A stretch of 52,015 bases of DNA from an uncultured Prevotella sp. (GTDB lineage Bacteria > Bacteroidota > Bacteroidia > Bacteroidales > Bacteroidaceae), in assembly GCA_900322035.1 (NCBI GenBank), contig ONYL01000025.1, positions 1 through 52,015 of the forward strand, read 5' to 3'. The notes beneath the pieces were generated by a model, which did not search any database, was not told the origin of the DNA, and saw nothing but the letters and a program-made list of their open reading frames with translations. The position numbers and the translations under genes were made by a program. Below, piece after piece: positions 24,287-32,691 of the stretch (the stretch's first letter is position 1; every line of letters begins with the position of its first letter).

Positions 24287-25435
24287 GTGTACCGGCTAAC
24301 GGGTGCAAGTCCCGAGCAGACCTTAGTAGGGGGAACTGCATAGCCAGAGAGACAAGGGGGTCCATCGCGAGGTGGAATCTGAAAGAAGTCAGCGGCAAAC
24401 ATCTGCCCCGACGTACAGAAACCTAATATCAAGGCTGTTTGCGAGGGTAAGGCGGCAAAAAGCGTTGAAGCCCGATAGCTACTCGGAATCGCAAGGAGTA
24501 AATTAGGCGGGGATAAGGTGGAAAGTTGGTACGCTTAACTGGTGAGGTCTCACGGACATGCCGATTAGTTGCTACTACAAAAGTCATGGAGTAACGCTTG
24601 CCGTGAGAAGTCAGCTGAGGTCATAGTAGTCGCATATTGACACGTGCGTCGAAGGACCGACCCTTAATTAAACGACAGTAATTGAAAGTTACCTTATGCA
24701 GGCAAGAATGCAGAAAACATGGTCTCAAGGCAATGACTGCCCTCAAAGAGACAGAACGGAATCCGAAGGGTATGAGGGAGTGCAGACCTACATATGGATG
24801 ACGGAAGACAACGTCGTAGAAGTACCAAAGGTCAACAAGGAAAAGACAGTAGTCTCTTATGTTCGTGGGGTGAAGTACCTCGGTTACTCTTACTACATCA
24901 ACAAGGGCAAGTGCCTTCTGACGGTACACCCCAAGGCCAAAGCCAAGATGCGTCGCCACTTGAAAGAGCTGACGGGTCGCAGCAATGGCATGGGCTATGC
25001 CAAGCGGAAGGAGAATCTTTGCCTCTACATAAGTGGCTGGGTGAACTACTACCACCTTGCTACCATGAAGAGACTGGCCGAGGAAACTGACGAATGGTTA
25101 CGGAGACGCTTGCGTATGTGTATTTGGAAGTCATGGAAGCTTCCCCAGACCCGAATCAAGAACCTCATTAAATGCGGAATAAACAAGTATAACGCACGTC
25201 GATGGGGATATGTAAAGGGTTATTGGCGAGTAGCAAGCTCACCGATAATGCACACAGCAGCGTCAAATATGAGCCTGCGAAAAGCGGGATATATCTGTCT
25301 TTCTGACAGTATGCCAAATGGTTACCCTAACGAGGAACCGCCGTATGCGGAACCGCACGTACAGTGGTGTGAGAGGTCGGTAAACACGAAAGTAGGAGAT
25401 AAGCACCTATGATTAGTGTTTACCTCCTACTCGAT
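24287..25435 (+). mobile_element. Group II intron with deleted reverse transcriptase
   Basis: The 5' part (GTGTACCGGCTAACGGGTGC, then AAGTCCCG) is typical of domain I of bacterial group II introns. The 3' part carries a domain V-like GAGGAACCGCCGTATGCGGA / ACCGCACGTACAGTGG hairpin and a domain VI-like GTAGGAGATAAGCAC / GTGTTTACCTCCTAC stem, ending TCGAT. Boundaries are placed from these features and are good to a few bases. At about 1.15 kb it is roughly half the length of an intact intron: the open frame in domain IV keeps only the ends of the intron protein. It sits directly behind a terminator hairpin, a site favoured by some bacterial group II introns. Confidence 0.8.
24696..25412 (+). 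CDS. Group II intron protein, in-frame deletion: maturase domain without RT
   Basis: A 238-residue open frame. Residues 1 to about 45 (MQARMQKTWSQGNDCPQRD...WMTEDNVVEVP) look like the N-terminal leader of the intron-encoded protein. At about residue 46 the sequence jumps directly to KVNKEKTVVSYVRGVKYLGY, which normally follows RT domain 7. After this come the maturase domain X (HPKAKAKMRRHLKELTGRSN, ISGWVNYYHLA, EWLRRRLRMCIWKSW) and a C-terminal Arg/Lys-rich part. All RT blocks, including the catalytic YADD motif, are gone, yet the frame is open across the joint. It could still be a splicing helper (maturase) but cannot reverse-transcribe. Domains V and VI overlap its 3' end. Confidence 0.75.
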   Translation: MQARMQKTWSQGNDCPQRDRTESEGYEGVQTYIWMTEDNVVEVPKVNKEKTVVSYVRGVKYLGYSYYINKGKCLLTVHPKAKAKMRRHLKELTGRSNGMGYAKRKENLCLYISGWVNYYHLATMKRLAEETDEWLRRRLRMCIWKSWKLPQTRIKNLIKCGINKYNARRWGYVKGYWRVASSPIMHTAASNMSLRKAGYICLSDSMPNGYPNEEPPYAEPHVQWCERSVNTKVGDKHL

Positions 25436-25570
25436 TGGTTGTAGTTCCTCTCTGTTGTTCCTATCCGCGTCATCTGCAATGGCTCCTATCCCCAGGCTGG
25501 GACCTTGCCTTGTACGCCCCTTGAGCCGTGTTTGGCCTCTTTTATAATAGTCAAAGGTGAAGAGGCCATA

Positions 25571-25613
25571 TAAAATGCCTGCCTCCTGTTGGATGAGCCA
25601 AGATGAGGCAGGC
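25571..25613 (-). terminator. Terminator of the minus-strand HAF-type protein gene
   Basis: GCCTGCCTC (25577-25585) pairs with GAGGCAGGC (25605-25613); on the minus strand an ATTTTA stretch follows. The 200 bp between the intron end and the next stop codon (25436-25636) also contain a GGCCTCTT/AAGAGGCC inverted repeat (25532-25566) and no gene. Confidence 0.65.
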
Positions 25614-25636
25614 TTTGCTTGTCGAGCGACGGACGA

Positions 25637-26887
25637 TTATTTGAGGATGTGCTTACTTACAGAAGAACCGGCATTGCGCTCGATGACCAGACCATGAACA
25701 CCTTGCAGCGAAGGAAGGCGATGGCCCGCAATGTCGTAGTAGGCGGGGCTGTCGGTGGTTGTGCCCATGTTTTCAGTGTGGATGCCTGTCTCTGTCTGCG
25801 TGTTGAGGCAATAGCCCTCGAAAGTGTAGTCGGCATTCATTCCGAATCCCACGATCTTCCCCGCATCGGGAGTGATGGCAATGGGAGAGTGGCTGGCCTG
25901 GTCGTAGACGGCGAGCTCTTCTATGCTCTTGTAGCTGTTGGCCAACAGATCAGCCTCTCCCTTGCCTGCAGGCCATAGAAGCCCCTTGCGGCTATACATG
26001 AAGGCCCAGTTGTAGATGCCTGTCATCGTGCCATTGTCGCTGATGCCGCACGAGAGGCATTCTGTGTTCTCCTCGTTGCCGTCGATGGTTGCTAAGGCAG
26101 CCACCTGGATGGTGTCGGCGTCTATGTCGTAGCGGGCCATGCGCGCCGCTGTAAGAAATCCACTTTCGCCCAACTCCGACACCTGCAGTGCCACCCACTT
26201 GCCGTTGTGGCTGATGCTCGTGGCCTGGAAACTATAATAGGGATTCTTGTTGGAGGTGTCGGTGCCGTCGTTGAAATAGGTTTTGCAAATGGGGAAAACC
26301 TTGTAAGTGCCGTCGTCTTGCAATCTCCAGATGATGAGTGGCCAGGTTGACATATTGTCCTGCACGTAGCCGGCGATTACTTTTCCGTCACCGCTGATAT
26401 ACTTGGCCGAAGTGCCGTTGACTTCCGTTCCGGCCTCTTCCGTCGTGGGCTCGGGCAACATGATGGTCTGGCCATCTTTCCACAGGCAGGCGTGAGTGAT
26501 GTAGCCAGCGTCCATGGTAGCACCGCAAATGAGACCGTCGTCGCTGATGGCGTTGGCCATGCCCATGGTATCGGTCAACAGCTGCACCACCGTGAGGTCG
26601 GGCAATATCTTTACGGGGTAGTCGCCTTGATAGCCCACCATCACACCCTCGTTGTTAACGCAATTGACAGTCTCCTGGTTGGCCGTTTCAAGCACCTCAC
26701 CGCTGTTGATGTCCCACAGAATGCTGTTGTTGGTGGACTGATTGATGCCTGCGGCATACTTTCCGTTCGCAGAAACCGATAGGAGCATATAATTGTCGGA
26801 GCTGCCTCCGATGACCTTTAACGATTGTGCCCCTGCAGCGCACGTCGCCAACAAGGCGAGAAAGAGAGTAAGAGTTTTCTTCATCAT
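25637..26887 (-). CDS. Exported protein with HAF-like repeats and sorting-like tail
   Basis: A 416-residue exported protein (start 26887 or 26884) with signal peptide (1-20, ending CAAGAQS). The body consists of repeated blade-like units with S-x-[ND]-G-K-x-x-[AV]-G patterns (SANGKYAAGI, NNEGVMVGY, SDDGLICGA, SGDGKVIAGY, SHNGKWVALQ, SDNGTMTGIY, TPDAGKIVGF), which resemble HAF repeats and would fold as a beta-propeller. The C-terminal tail AYYDIAGHRLPSLQGVHGLV...VSKHILK is a variant of the tail on the two proteins at 21.5-24.2 kb. The role is unknown; surface or secreted location is inferred. It is convergent with those genes across the intron. A -7 element (26926-26933) precedes it. Confidence 0.7.
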   Translation of the reverse strand: MMKKTLTLFLALLATCAAGAQSLKVIGGSSDNYMLLSVSANGKYAAGINQSTNNSILWDINSGEVLETANQETVNCVNNEGVMVGYQGDYPVKILPDLTVVQLLTDTMGMANAISDDGLICGATMDAGYITHACLWKDGQTIMLPEPTTEEAGTEVNGTSAKYISGDGKVIAGYVQDNMSTWPLIIWRLQDDGTYKVFPICKTYFNDGTDTSNKNPYYSFQATSISHNGKWVALQVSELGESGFLTAARMARYDIDADTIQVAALATIDGNEENTECLSCGISDNGTMTGIYNWAFMYSRKGLLWPAGKGEADLLANSYKSIEELAVYDQASHSPIAITPDAGKIVGFGMNADYTFEGYCLNTQTETGIHTENMGTTTDSPAYYDIAGHRLPSLQGVHGLVIERNAGSSVSKHILK

Positions 26888-26925
26888 GTTGTCCTTTCTT
26901 TTAAAACATTGAATTACTACTGCTG

Positions 26926-26933
26926 CAAAGTTA
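26926..26933 (-). promoter_or_regulatory. -7 element (TAACTTTG) of the HAF-type gene
   Basis: On the minus strand TAACTTTGCA is a strong -7 match about 40 nt upstream of the start codon. No matching -33 is seen. Confidence 0.5.
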
Positions 26934-27030
26934 ATCGATATGCGGGCGAAAAGTACGGAAAAATGGCGGATTCTTGCCCATTTGCACGCAGATGGGCAAG
27001 AAAACGGACGTTGTCACAGTCCTGGCGGCG

Positions 27031-28692
27031 TTATTGCTTTTCATTCTCTCCTGTGCGAATGCGGATGTATTCCGAAGGTGTGATGCCCGTGTTGCGCTTG
27101 AAATAGTTAAGAAAGGACGTGCGTGACTTGAATCCTACACTGTGGGCAATGCCTTCGATGGTGAGCCGCGAGGTGTTGCCGCCTGCATTGATTCTGCGGC
27201 ATGCCTCACGAATGCGGTAACTATTGAGCAGTGCGTAGAAGTTGTCACCGTATACGCGATTGATGGTTTCCGATACGGTACGGGTTTTCTCTCCTACGCT
27301 GGCGGCCAGGCGGTCGATGGAATAGCCGCTCTCGAAGATGCCAGCATCTGCGAGCATGGTGTTTTTAATTTTTTCCATCAACTCCTCATCATGGGCATCG
27401 GCCTCGCGACCAGTCTGAGGCTTGACACTTGGCCGGAGCGTTTGCTGATAGCGCTGGTAGAGGGCATTGTTGCGGTCGTGGAGAATACGGTTCTTACGCC
27501 ACAAGACGACCACAAAAACGCTGACGGCGAGGATGAGGATGATTGCGGCGGCGAGGATGGTGACCATACTGTCGTGGCGCTCTTCCATCCTGTTTAGCGT
27601 GTCTTCAGCCTTCTTGATTTCAGCAAGGAAGTGAATGTTGTTGATGCTCATCATAGCCCGCACGTTCATGATCGAGTCGCGCAGACAGTAGTAGCGGTCG
27701 CGAAAGACACGTGCTTCACCGTGGTTTCCCGCCTGTTCATAAAGGCGCATCAGTCCTTCGTAGGCGAGCAGCACAGCGTCGCGTCCACCATTGGCGTCAG
27801 CACATCGTTTCAATTCGCTGTAGCAGGCGATGGCTTGCTGCTTGTCGCCTTTCTGCTCGTAGGCCAGTGCGAGGTTCTGATAATGCACAAGTGCAAACCG
27901 GTTGTTGTCGAGTCGCGGCAGATCTCCCTCCTGGAGTCGAAGTGCTGCCACGGCTTCATCGGTCCGGCCGTTTTCCAGTGCGGCGAGCGCTTTGCTGAGC
28001 AGGCGGCAGAAGCGAATCGACGGCTCATTGCTACCCCCTTGTTTGACAACCAAACGGAGGTAGGGAAGTGCGCTGTTCGCATTGTGGAGCCAAAAACTCA
28101 TGTCGGCCAGGTTGACAAAAGTGGAGGCCAGAGTCTCGGTGTCGTGGGAATGACTCTCCACTTGACTGCGGATAGAGAGCCGGTAGTAGTTAGTGGCTTT
28201 GCGGCCAAGTTGAGCGTCGGAGCTGTAGCTGTAGAAGGTCTGATACATATTGCCGAAGGCAGAATACACAGCCGCCTTTACTTTTGGTGAGGCTCCCTGT
28301 GCAGTGTCGGCTGCCGAAAGGGCGGAATATGCTTTGGCATAGTCGTAATAGTAGAAGAAGAAAATCCGCCACTGGCCCAGCATAGCTTTCGCGTAGGTAT
28401 CGGTATAGGCTCTGTTCGATTCTGTCTTTCGTCCAGCCAGTATGAAGCACACCAATGCGGAGTCCGGTTGGTTGAATTTTAGAAATCGGTCGCCCCTGTC
28501 TACGAGCTTCTCGGCCGAGAAGGACATATAGGGACTGATGTTCATCAAGCGGGCGGCAGAGGACGAAAGCGTGATGGCCAGCAGCACGTCTACGAGTAAA
28601 ATACGGAAGGTCGGGGTGAGTAGCTTCGTTTTCTCTTTCTCTGCGCAGGCACTTTCCACATTGTTGGTCTTTTCTATGTTTCTCCCAATCAT
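27031..28692 (-). CDS. TPR-domain transmembrane regulator with AraC-type HTH
   Basis: A 553-residue protein. An N-terminal hydrophobic segment (about 29-48, FRILLVDVLLAITLSSSAAR) is followed by tetratricopeptide-like helices (about 60-345), one transmembrane helix (about 375-396, MVTILAAAIILILAVSVFVVVLW), a short coiled linker and a C-terminal AraC/XylS DNA-binding domain. The domain has IDRLAASVGEKTRTVSETIN in the first HTH and IEGIAHSVGFKSRTSFLNYF, FKRNTGITPSEYIR in the second. No kinase or receiver is present. It is a one-component membrane regulator of the same plan as 13321-14724 but with a different HTH class. Possible targets are the adjacent exported-protein genes; this is only positional inference. 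Confidence 0.8.
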   Translation of the reverse strand: MIGRNIEKTNNVESACAEKEKTKLLTPTFRILLVDVLLAITLSSSAARLMNISPYMSFSAEKLVDRGDRFLKFNQPDSALVCFILAGRKTESNRAYTDTYAKAMLGQWRIFFFYYYDYAKAYSALSAADTAQGASPKVKAAVYSAFGNMYQTFYSYSSDAQLGRKATNYYRLSIRSQVESHSHDTETLASTFVNLADMSFWLHNANSALPYLRLVVKQGGSNEPSIRFCRLLSKALAALENGRTDEAVAALRLQEGDLPRLDNNRFALVHYQNLALAYEQKGDKQQAIACYSELKRCADANGGRDAVLLAYEGLMRLYEQAGNHGEARVFRDRYYCLRDSIMNVRAMMSINNIHFLAEIKKAEDTLNRMEERHDSMVTILAAAIILILAVSVFVVVLWRKNRILHDRNNALYQRYQQTLRPSVKPQTGREADAHDEELMEKIKNTMLADAGIFESGYSIDRLAASVGEKTRTVSETINRVYGDNFYALLNSYRIREACRRINAGGNTSRLTIEGIAHSVGFKSRTSFLNYFKRNTGITPSEYIRIRTGENEKQ

Positions 28693-28713
28693 ATATCAGT
28701 TCATGACACCCTG

Positions 28714-28721
28714 CAAATATA
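28714..28721 (-). promoter_or_regulatory. -7 element (TATATTTG) of the TPR-AraC gene
   Basis: TATATTTGCA on the minus strand, 22 nt upstream of the start codon at 28692. The -33 is not recognisable. Confidence 0.45.
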
Positions 28722-28809
28722 ATACATTCTTTTCACTCTTGGCCAGGTTGTGGTAAAAAAGTTCAATCAAAGTGGAGTTTCATCCCCTTCGCAACTATAT
28801 TCATAAGTA

Positions 28810-28844
28810 AAAGCCGCAATTCCAAGCTTTGGAACTGCGGCTTT
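28810..28844 (-). terminator. Terminator of the S46 peptidase gene
   Basis: AAAGCCGCAATTCCA and TGGAACTGCGGCTTT form a long stem with one mismatch and a minimal loop, with a T-rich end on the minus strand. It separates the S46 gene from the regulator gene downstream. Confidence 0.75.
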
Positions 28845-28913
28845 GCCGGAGTATTGCGGGCTGTGAGTAAATTCACAGGTTCTGCTATTCGTGAATGGAT
28901 GCTGTGGGTATGA

Positions 28914-31031
28914 TCACTTGGCGTTGATTTCTTTCAGCAGTCGGTCGGCATGGCCCCAACGGTCCATCATGAAAAGCACATAGCGAATATCCACACCGAT
29001 GCAGCGGGCCAGCTGGCGGTCGAAGTTGATGTCGCTGGAGAGGCTGTCCCAGTTGCCGTCGAAGGCCAGTCCGATGAGCTCACCCTTTCCGTTGAACATC
29101 GGTGAACCGCTGTTGCCGCCCGTGATGTCGTTGTTGGTGAGGAAGCAGAGCTGCATTTTGCCCGTTGTCTTATCGCGGTAGTTGCCGAAGTCATCAGAGC
29201 TGAGAAGCTGTCGCATGATAGGCTCGGCCTTCCAGTCGGGTTGTTGGGCCGAGCGGTCCATCTTGTCGATGATGCTCTCGGCCGTGGTGTAGTAGCCCGA
29301 GGGCTTTCCGCCGAGCATGAATCCGCCCACCTGTCCGTAGCTTAGGCGCATGGTGAAGTTGGCGTCGCTGTAGTGGGGCATGTCCTGCTCCATGCGCAGC
29401 TTGGCGGCGCAGAGGTAACGCTCCTGGTTTTCTATGCGGTTGCTGACTTCAGTGCTCAGTGCCTCGTTCATATTATTAAGGAAGTTCGTGAGCGTACTGA
29501 TCAGCTTCAGGCCATAGTCTTTCTGAAGAGTCTTTTTGTTGATAACGATGCTTTGCCCTTCCTTCATTAGTGCCGACTTGTCAAACAGCTGATTAACGTA
29601 GGCGGTGTAGTCGCCCTTAAAGTCGCCGTCTATGGTCTGATAGAGATCAGGCAGCAAGTCGTGGTCGAGAATTTTCTCTCGGTAGTTGCGCAACATGGCC
29701 ACCATGATTTCCTTCTCTGTGGCAAGATCCCACTCAGCCGTGTCGACGGGCAGTGAGATGGTGACAGATTTTTCATTGCCGTCCTTGAGTTTGTCGCTCA
29801 CCATACTGAGTGCCTTTAGTGCGCGCTGGATGGGCAGACACTGACGCAGGTTCTCCCGATATTCCATATAGTCGTGCACATATTGGTATCGGTTGTTGTA
29901 GGCTTTCTGCAGTAGAGGGAAGCTGAGCCGTCCCTTGAGGAAGCCGGTAGAGTCTACGTAGCTGGCGATTTTCTGTTCATAGGCGGCCTTGTTCTGGATG
30001 ATACCGATCGAATCGATGCACTTGTTCATGCCGATGGAGTTTTTCCAGTAGTTGGCCGACTGGGCATATTTGGAGTCGTATTTGATGCGCACGGCCTCAG
30101 AGGCATCCATATGGCGCTTCATCACTTCCTGACGCACGCCCCTGGCCTGAGCGCGGACAGCGTTCTCTGCATCGCGCATCTCCTTGATACCGTAGCTCGA
30201 CAGATAACGGTTGGTGCTTCCGGGATATCCCATCGTCATGGCGAAGTCGCCCTGCTTGTAACCTTGCAGGCTCACCTGTGCCCAGTGCTTGGGATGATAG
30301 GGCACGTTGTCCTTCGAGTAGGCTGCAGGTCCGTTGGTCTTGGGGTTGGCATAGATACGGAACACCGAGAAGTCGCAGGTTTGGCGTGGCCACATCCAGT
30401 TGTCGGTCTCGCCACCAAACTTACCCATCGACTTGGGCACGGTGAACACCAGTCTGAGGTCGGTGAAGTCCTGATAGGTAGTGGCGTAGAAGCTGTTGCT
30501 TTCATAGAAAGGCTGTACTTCCACGTGGTATGTCGAGTCTTGTGCCTTGGCGCGCAGGTTGAGGCGCTGCTCAAAGTTCTTGATCAGTTCTTCCTGCTCA
30601 TCTTCCGTCAGCTCGTAGTATCCGTGGCTGAGAATACTGTCGGTGACGTCCTGCTGGCTGATCATGAAGGATACGAACATGTTCTCGTTGGGCAACTCCT
30701 CCTCGTAGCTCTTGGCATAGAAACCGTTGAGCATGTAGTCGTGGTCAACGGTGGAGTGGGAGCGGATGGCTTCAAAACCGCAGTGATGATTGGTGAAGAC
30801 CAGTCCGTCGGGACTCACCACGACTCCCGAGCAATAGCCGGAGAAGTTGACCACGGCGCGGCTGATGGCGTCGCTGCTTTGATAGAGGTCGGCATAGGGC
30901 AGGGAGAAACCTTCCTGCTGCATGGTGTTGTAGACCGCTTGTGGCAAGTTGAACAGCGTCCACATGCCTTCATCGGCCATTGCAGGTGCGGCGAAGAGTG
31001 TCGCCGCGAGTAGCATCTTAATCTTTTGCAT
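28914..31031 (-). CDS. S46 family dipeptidyl-peptidase (DPP7-like)
   Basis: A 705-residue periplasmic or surface serine peptidase that removes dipeptides from peptide N-termini, feeding amino-acid fermentation. It has a signal peptide (about 1-19) and a chymotrypsin-fold core: YCSGVVVSPDGLVFTNHHCG with the catalytic His (82/83) and GGNSGSPMF with the nucleophile S641. The residue 18 positions after the nucleophile, which fixes P1 preference in the family (Arg in the acid-specific DPP11), is Gly659 in AFDGNW; this points to the DPP7 type with hydrophobic or aliphatic preference. The length fits the family. It follows the flippase gene by 65 bp and ends at a hairpin (28810-28844). Confidence 0.88.
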   Translation of the reverse strand: MQKIKMLLAATLFAAPAMADEGMWTLFNLPQAVYNTMQQEGFSLPYADLYQSSDAISRAVVNFSGYCSGVVVSPDGLVFTNHHCGFEAIRSHSTVDHDYMLNGFYAKSYEEELPNENMFVSFMISQQDVTDSILSHGYYELTEDEQEELIKNFEQRLNLRAKAQDSTYHVEVQPFYESNSFYATTYQDFTDLRLVFTVPKSMGKFGGETDNWMWPRQTCDFSVFRIYANPKTNGPAAYSKDNVPYHPKHWAQVSLQGYKQGDFAMTMGYPGSTNRYLSSYGIKEMRDAENAVRAQARGVRQEVMKRHMDASEAVRIKYDSKYAQSANYWKNSIGMNKCIDSIGIIQNKAAYEQKIASYVDSTGFLKGRLSFPLLQKAYNNRYQYVHDYMEYRENLRQCLPIQRALKALSMVSDKLKDGNEKSVTISLPVDTAEWDLATEKEIMVAMLRNYREKILDHDLLPDLYQTIDGDFKGDYTAYVNQLFDKSALMKEGQSIVINKKTLQKDYGLKLISTLTNFLNNMNEALSTEVSNRIENQERYLCAAKLRMEQDMPHYSDANFTMRLSYGQVGGFMLGGKPSGYYTTAESIIDKMDRSAQQPDWKAEPIMRQLLSSDDFGNYRDKTTGKMQLCFLTNNDITGGNSGSPMFNGKGELIGLAFDGNWDSLSSDINFDRQLARCIGVDIRYVLFMMDRWGHADRLLKEINAK

Positions 31032-31096
31032 AGTATAAGGGTTTAAGAATTTGTTGTCGGTGGGGTTGGTTGGGGAGAGTTAGGGTGGCCTTGCCA

Positions 31097-32599
31097 CTAC
31101 CTCTTGCCGGCCTTGAAGTATTTCCCTACGACGGGCAGGCTGGAGGGCGAGAAGTCGTGCTTGAACAGGTAGGCCACGTAGACGCAGCCTAACAGCGTGT
31201 TGACGATGAGCGCCGCCCATAGGGGCAAGAGCTCGTTGGAGGCCGTCATGCCGGCGAAGAGCACGAGGGCGAGCAGCACGTAGGCCATGATTTCCTTGAT
31301 GGGATAGTTGATGGGGTACTTCTTCTGCCCGATGTAGTAGCTCAGCAGCATGCTCACGGCATAGCTGATGAAGCCGGCCCAGGCGCAGGCCCAGTAGCTG
31401 AAGCGGGGGATGAAGATGATGTCGACGGCTATCAGCACCACGGCCCCGACGCCCGAGAAGTAGGCTCCCCAGATGGTGTGGTCGGTGAGCTTGTACCAGA
31501 AACTGAGGTTGAAGAACACACCGAACATGATCTCGGCTGCCATCACGATGGGCACAATCTCCAAGCCCTCCCAATAGCTGCGGCCGATGAGGTGGCGCAC
31601 GATGTCCATGTAGGCCACCACGCAGAGGAAGGCCAAGAGCGTGAAGATGACATAATACTTCATGGCCTTGGCGTAGGTCTGCTTGTTGTCGCGGTCCTTG
31701 GACTTGCCGAACACGAAGGGCTCATAGGCGTAGCGGAAGGCCTGCGTGATCATCACCATGATCATGGCTATCTTGATGCACGCGCCATAGATGCCGAGCT
31801 GGTGGAGAGCCTCGGCGTGGGTGCCGTTGTAGACGTAGGGGAAGATGATCTGCGAGGCGCACTGGTTGAGCTGTCCGGCCAGTCCCATCACCAGTAGCGG
31901 CCATGTGTAGGACAGCATGCGCTTGCATGTGGCCCAGTCGAACGGCGAGCCGAAGCCCTTGAGCTCCTTGCCAAGCATGAGTAGCGTGGCCACGGTGCAG
32001 AAAAGGTTGATGTAGAACACCCACACCACGTCGAGCGTGAACTGGGAGTCGTAGATGCCGAAGGGGTTAAGCCTCAGGGCGGGGAAGACGATGAGGTAGA
32101 GGACGTTGAGCAGGATGTTGAGCGTGATGTTGAGCACCTTGAGCGTGGCGAACTTGATGGGGCGGTGGGCATAGCGCAGATAGGCGAAGGGGATGGCTGT
32201 GAAGGCGTCGATGGCCACCGTGACGTACATCACGAGGATGTACTCCGGATGGTCGGCGTAGCCCAAGGCCGCGGCCAACGGATGGATGAAGAGTGCCACA
32301 AGAATGGCAAAAAGCAGTGAGGTCGTGCCCACCATCTTCAGTGTGGTGGCATAGACCTTGCGCGGGTCCTCCCCGTCGCGGCTCATGAAGCGGAAGAACG
32401 TAGTCTCCATGCCGTAGGTGAGGAGTACAATGAGCAGGGCCACGTAGGCATAGACGTTGGTGATGACTCCATACTGTCCGCCTGAGGCTTGGAACCTTGC
32501 CGTCTGGATGGGCACGAGCAGATAGTTGATGAATCGTGCCATGATGCTGCTCAGCCCGTAGATGGCTGTGTCCTTAGCGAGTGATTTTAAGTTTGGCAT
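31097..32599 (-). CDS. Oligosaccharide flippase / polysaccharide biosynthesis protein (MOP superfamily)
   Basis: A 500-residue polytopic membrane protein with about 12-14 hydrophobic helices, resembling Wzx/PST-type flippases that turn undecaprenyl-linked glycans across the inner membrane. It begins MPNLKSLAKDTAIYGLSSIM, the typical amphipathic start with the first helix; Arg/Lys pairs lie at cytoplasmic loops (FFRFMSRDGEDPRKVYA). The open frame continues upstream to 33004, but that part overlaps another gene and a C-rich repeat, so ATG 32599 is chosen. The nearest neighbours are an SpmA-SpmB type transporter upstream and an S46 peptidase downstream; no glycosyltransferase cluster adjoins. 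The substrate is unknown. Confidence 0.82.
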   Translation of the reverse strand: MPNLKSLAKDTAIYGLSSIMARFINYLLVPIQTARFQASGGQYGVITNVYAYVALLIVLLTYGMETTFFRFMSRDGEDPRKVYATTLKMVGTTSLLFAILVALFIHPLAAALGYADHPEYILVMYVTVAIDAFTAIPFAYLRYAHRPIKFATLKVLNITLNILLNVLYLIVFPALRLNPFGIYDSQFTLDVVWVFYINLFCTVATLLMLGKELKGFGSPFDWATCKRMLSYTWPLLVMGLAGQLNQCASQIIFPYVYNGTHAEALHQLGIYGACIKIAMIMVMITQAFRYAYEPFVFGKSKDRDNKQTYAKAMKYYVIFTLLAFLCVVAYMDIVRHLIGRSYWEGLEIVPIVMAAEIMFGVFFNLSFWYKLTDHTIWGAYFSGVGAVVLIAVDIIFIPRFSYWACAWAGFISYAVSMLLSYYIGQKKYPINYPIKEIMAYVLLALVLFAGMTASNELLPLWAALIVNTLLGCVYVAYLFKHDFSPSSLPVVGKYFKAGKR

Positions 32600-32619
32600 T
32601 ATGTTGATGTTTTTTTGTT

Positions 32620-32672
32620 GGGGTTTGTTGGGGTGTGCTGGGGTTTGTTGGGGTGTGCTGGGGTGTGTTGGG
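32620..32672 (+). repeat. 20-bp tandem repeat with G-tracts every 10 bp
   Basis: Two exact copies of GGGTTTGTTGGGGTGTGCTG (32621-32640, 32641-32660) plus flanking half-units place G-tracts at 32620, 32630, 32640, 32650, 32660 and 32670. The plus strand is the template strand for the flippase gene and could form G-quadruplexes. It fills the gap between the SpmA-SpmB stop and the flippase start. Confidence 0.9.
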
Positions 32673-32691
32673 ACGCGGCCCCCAGCGGCAC

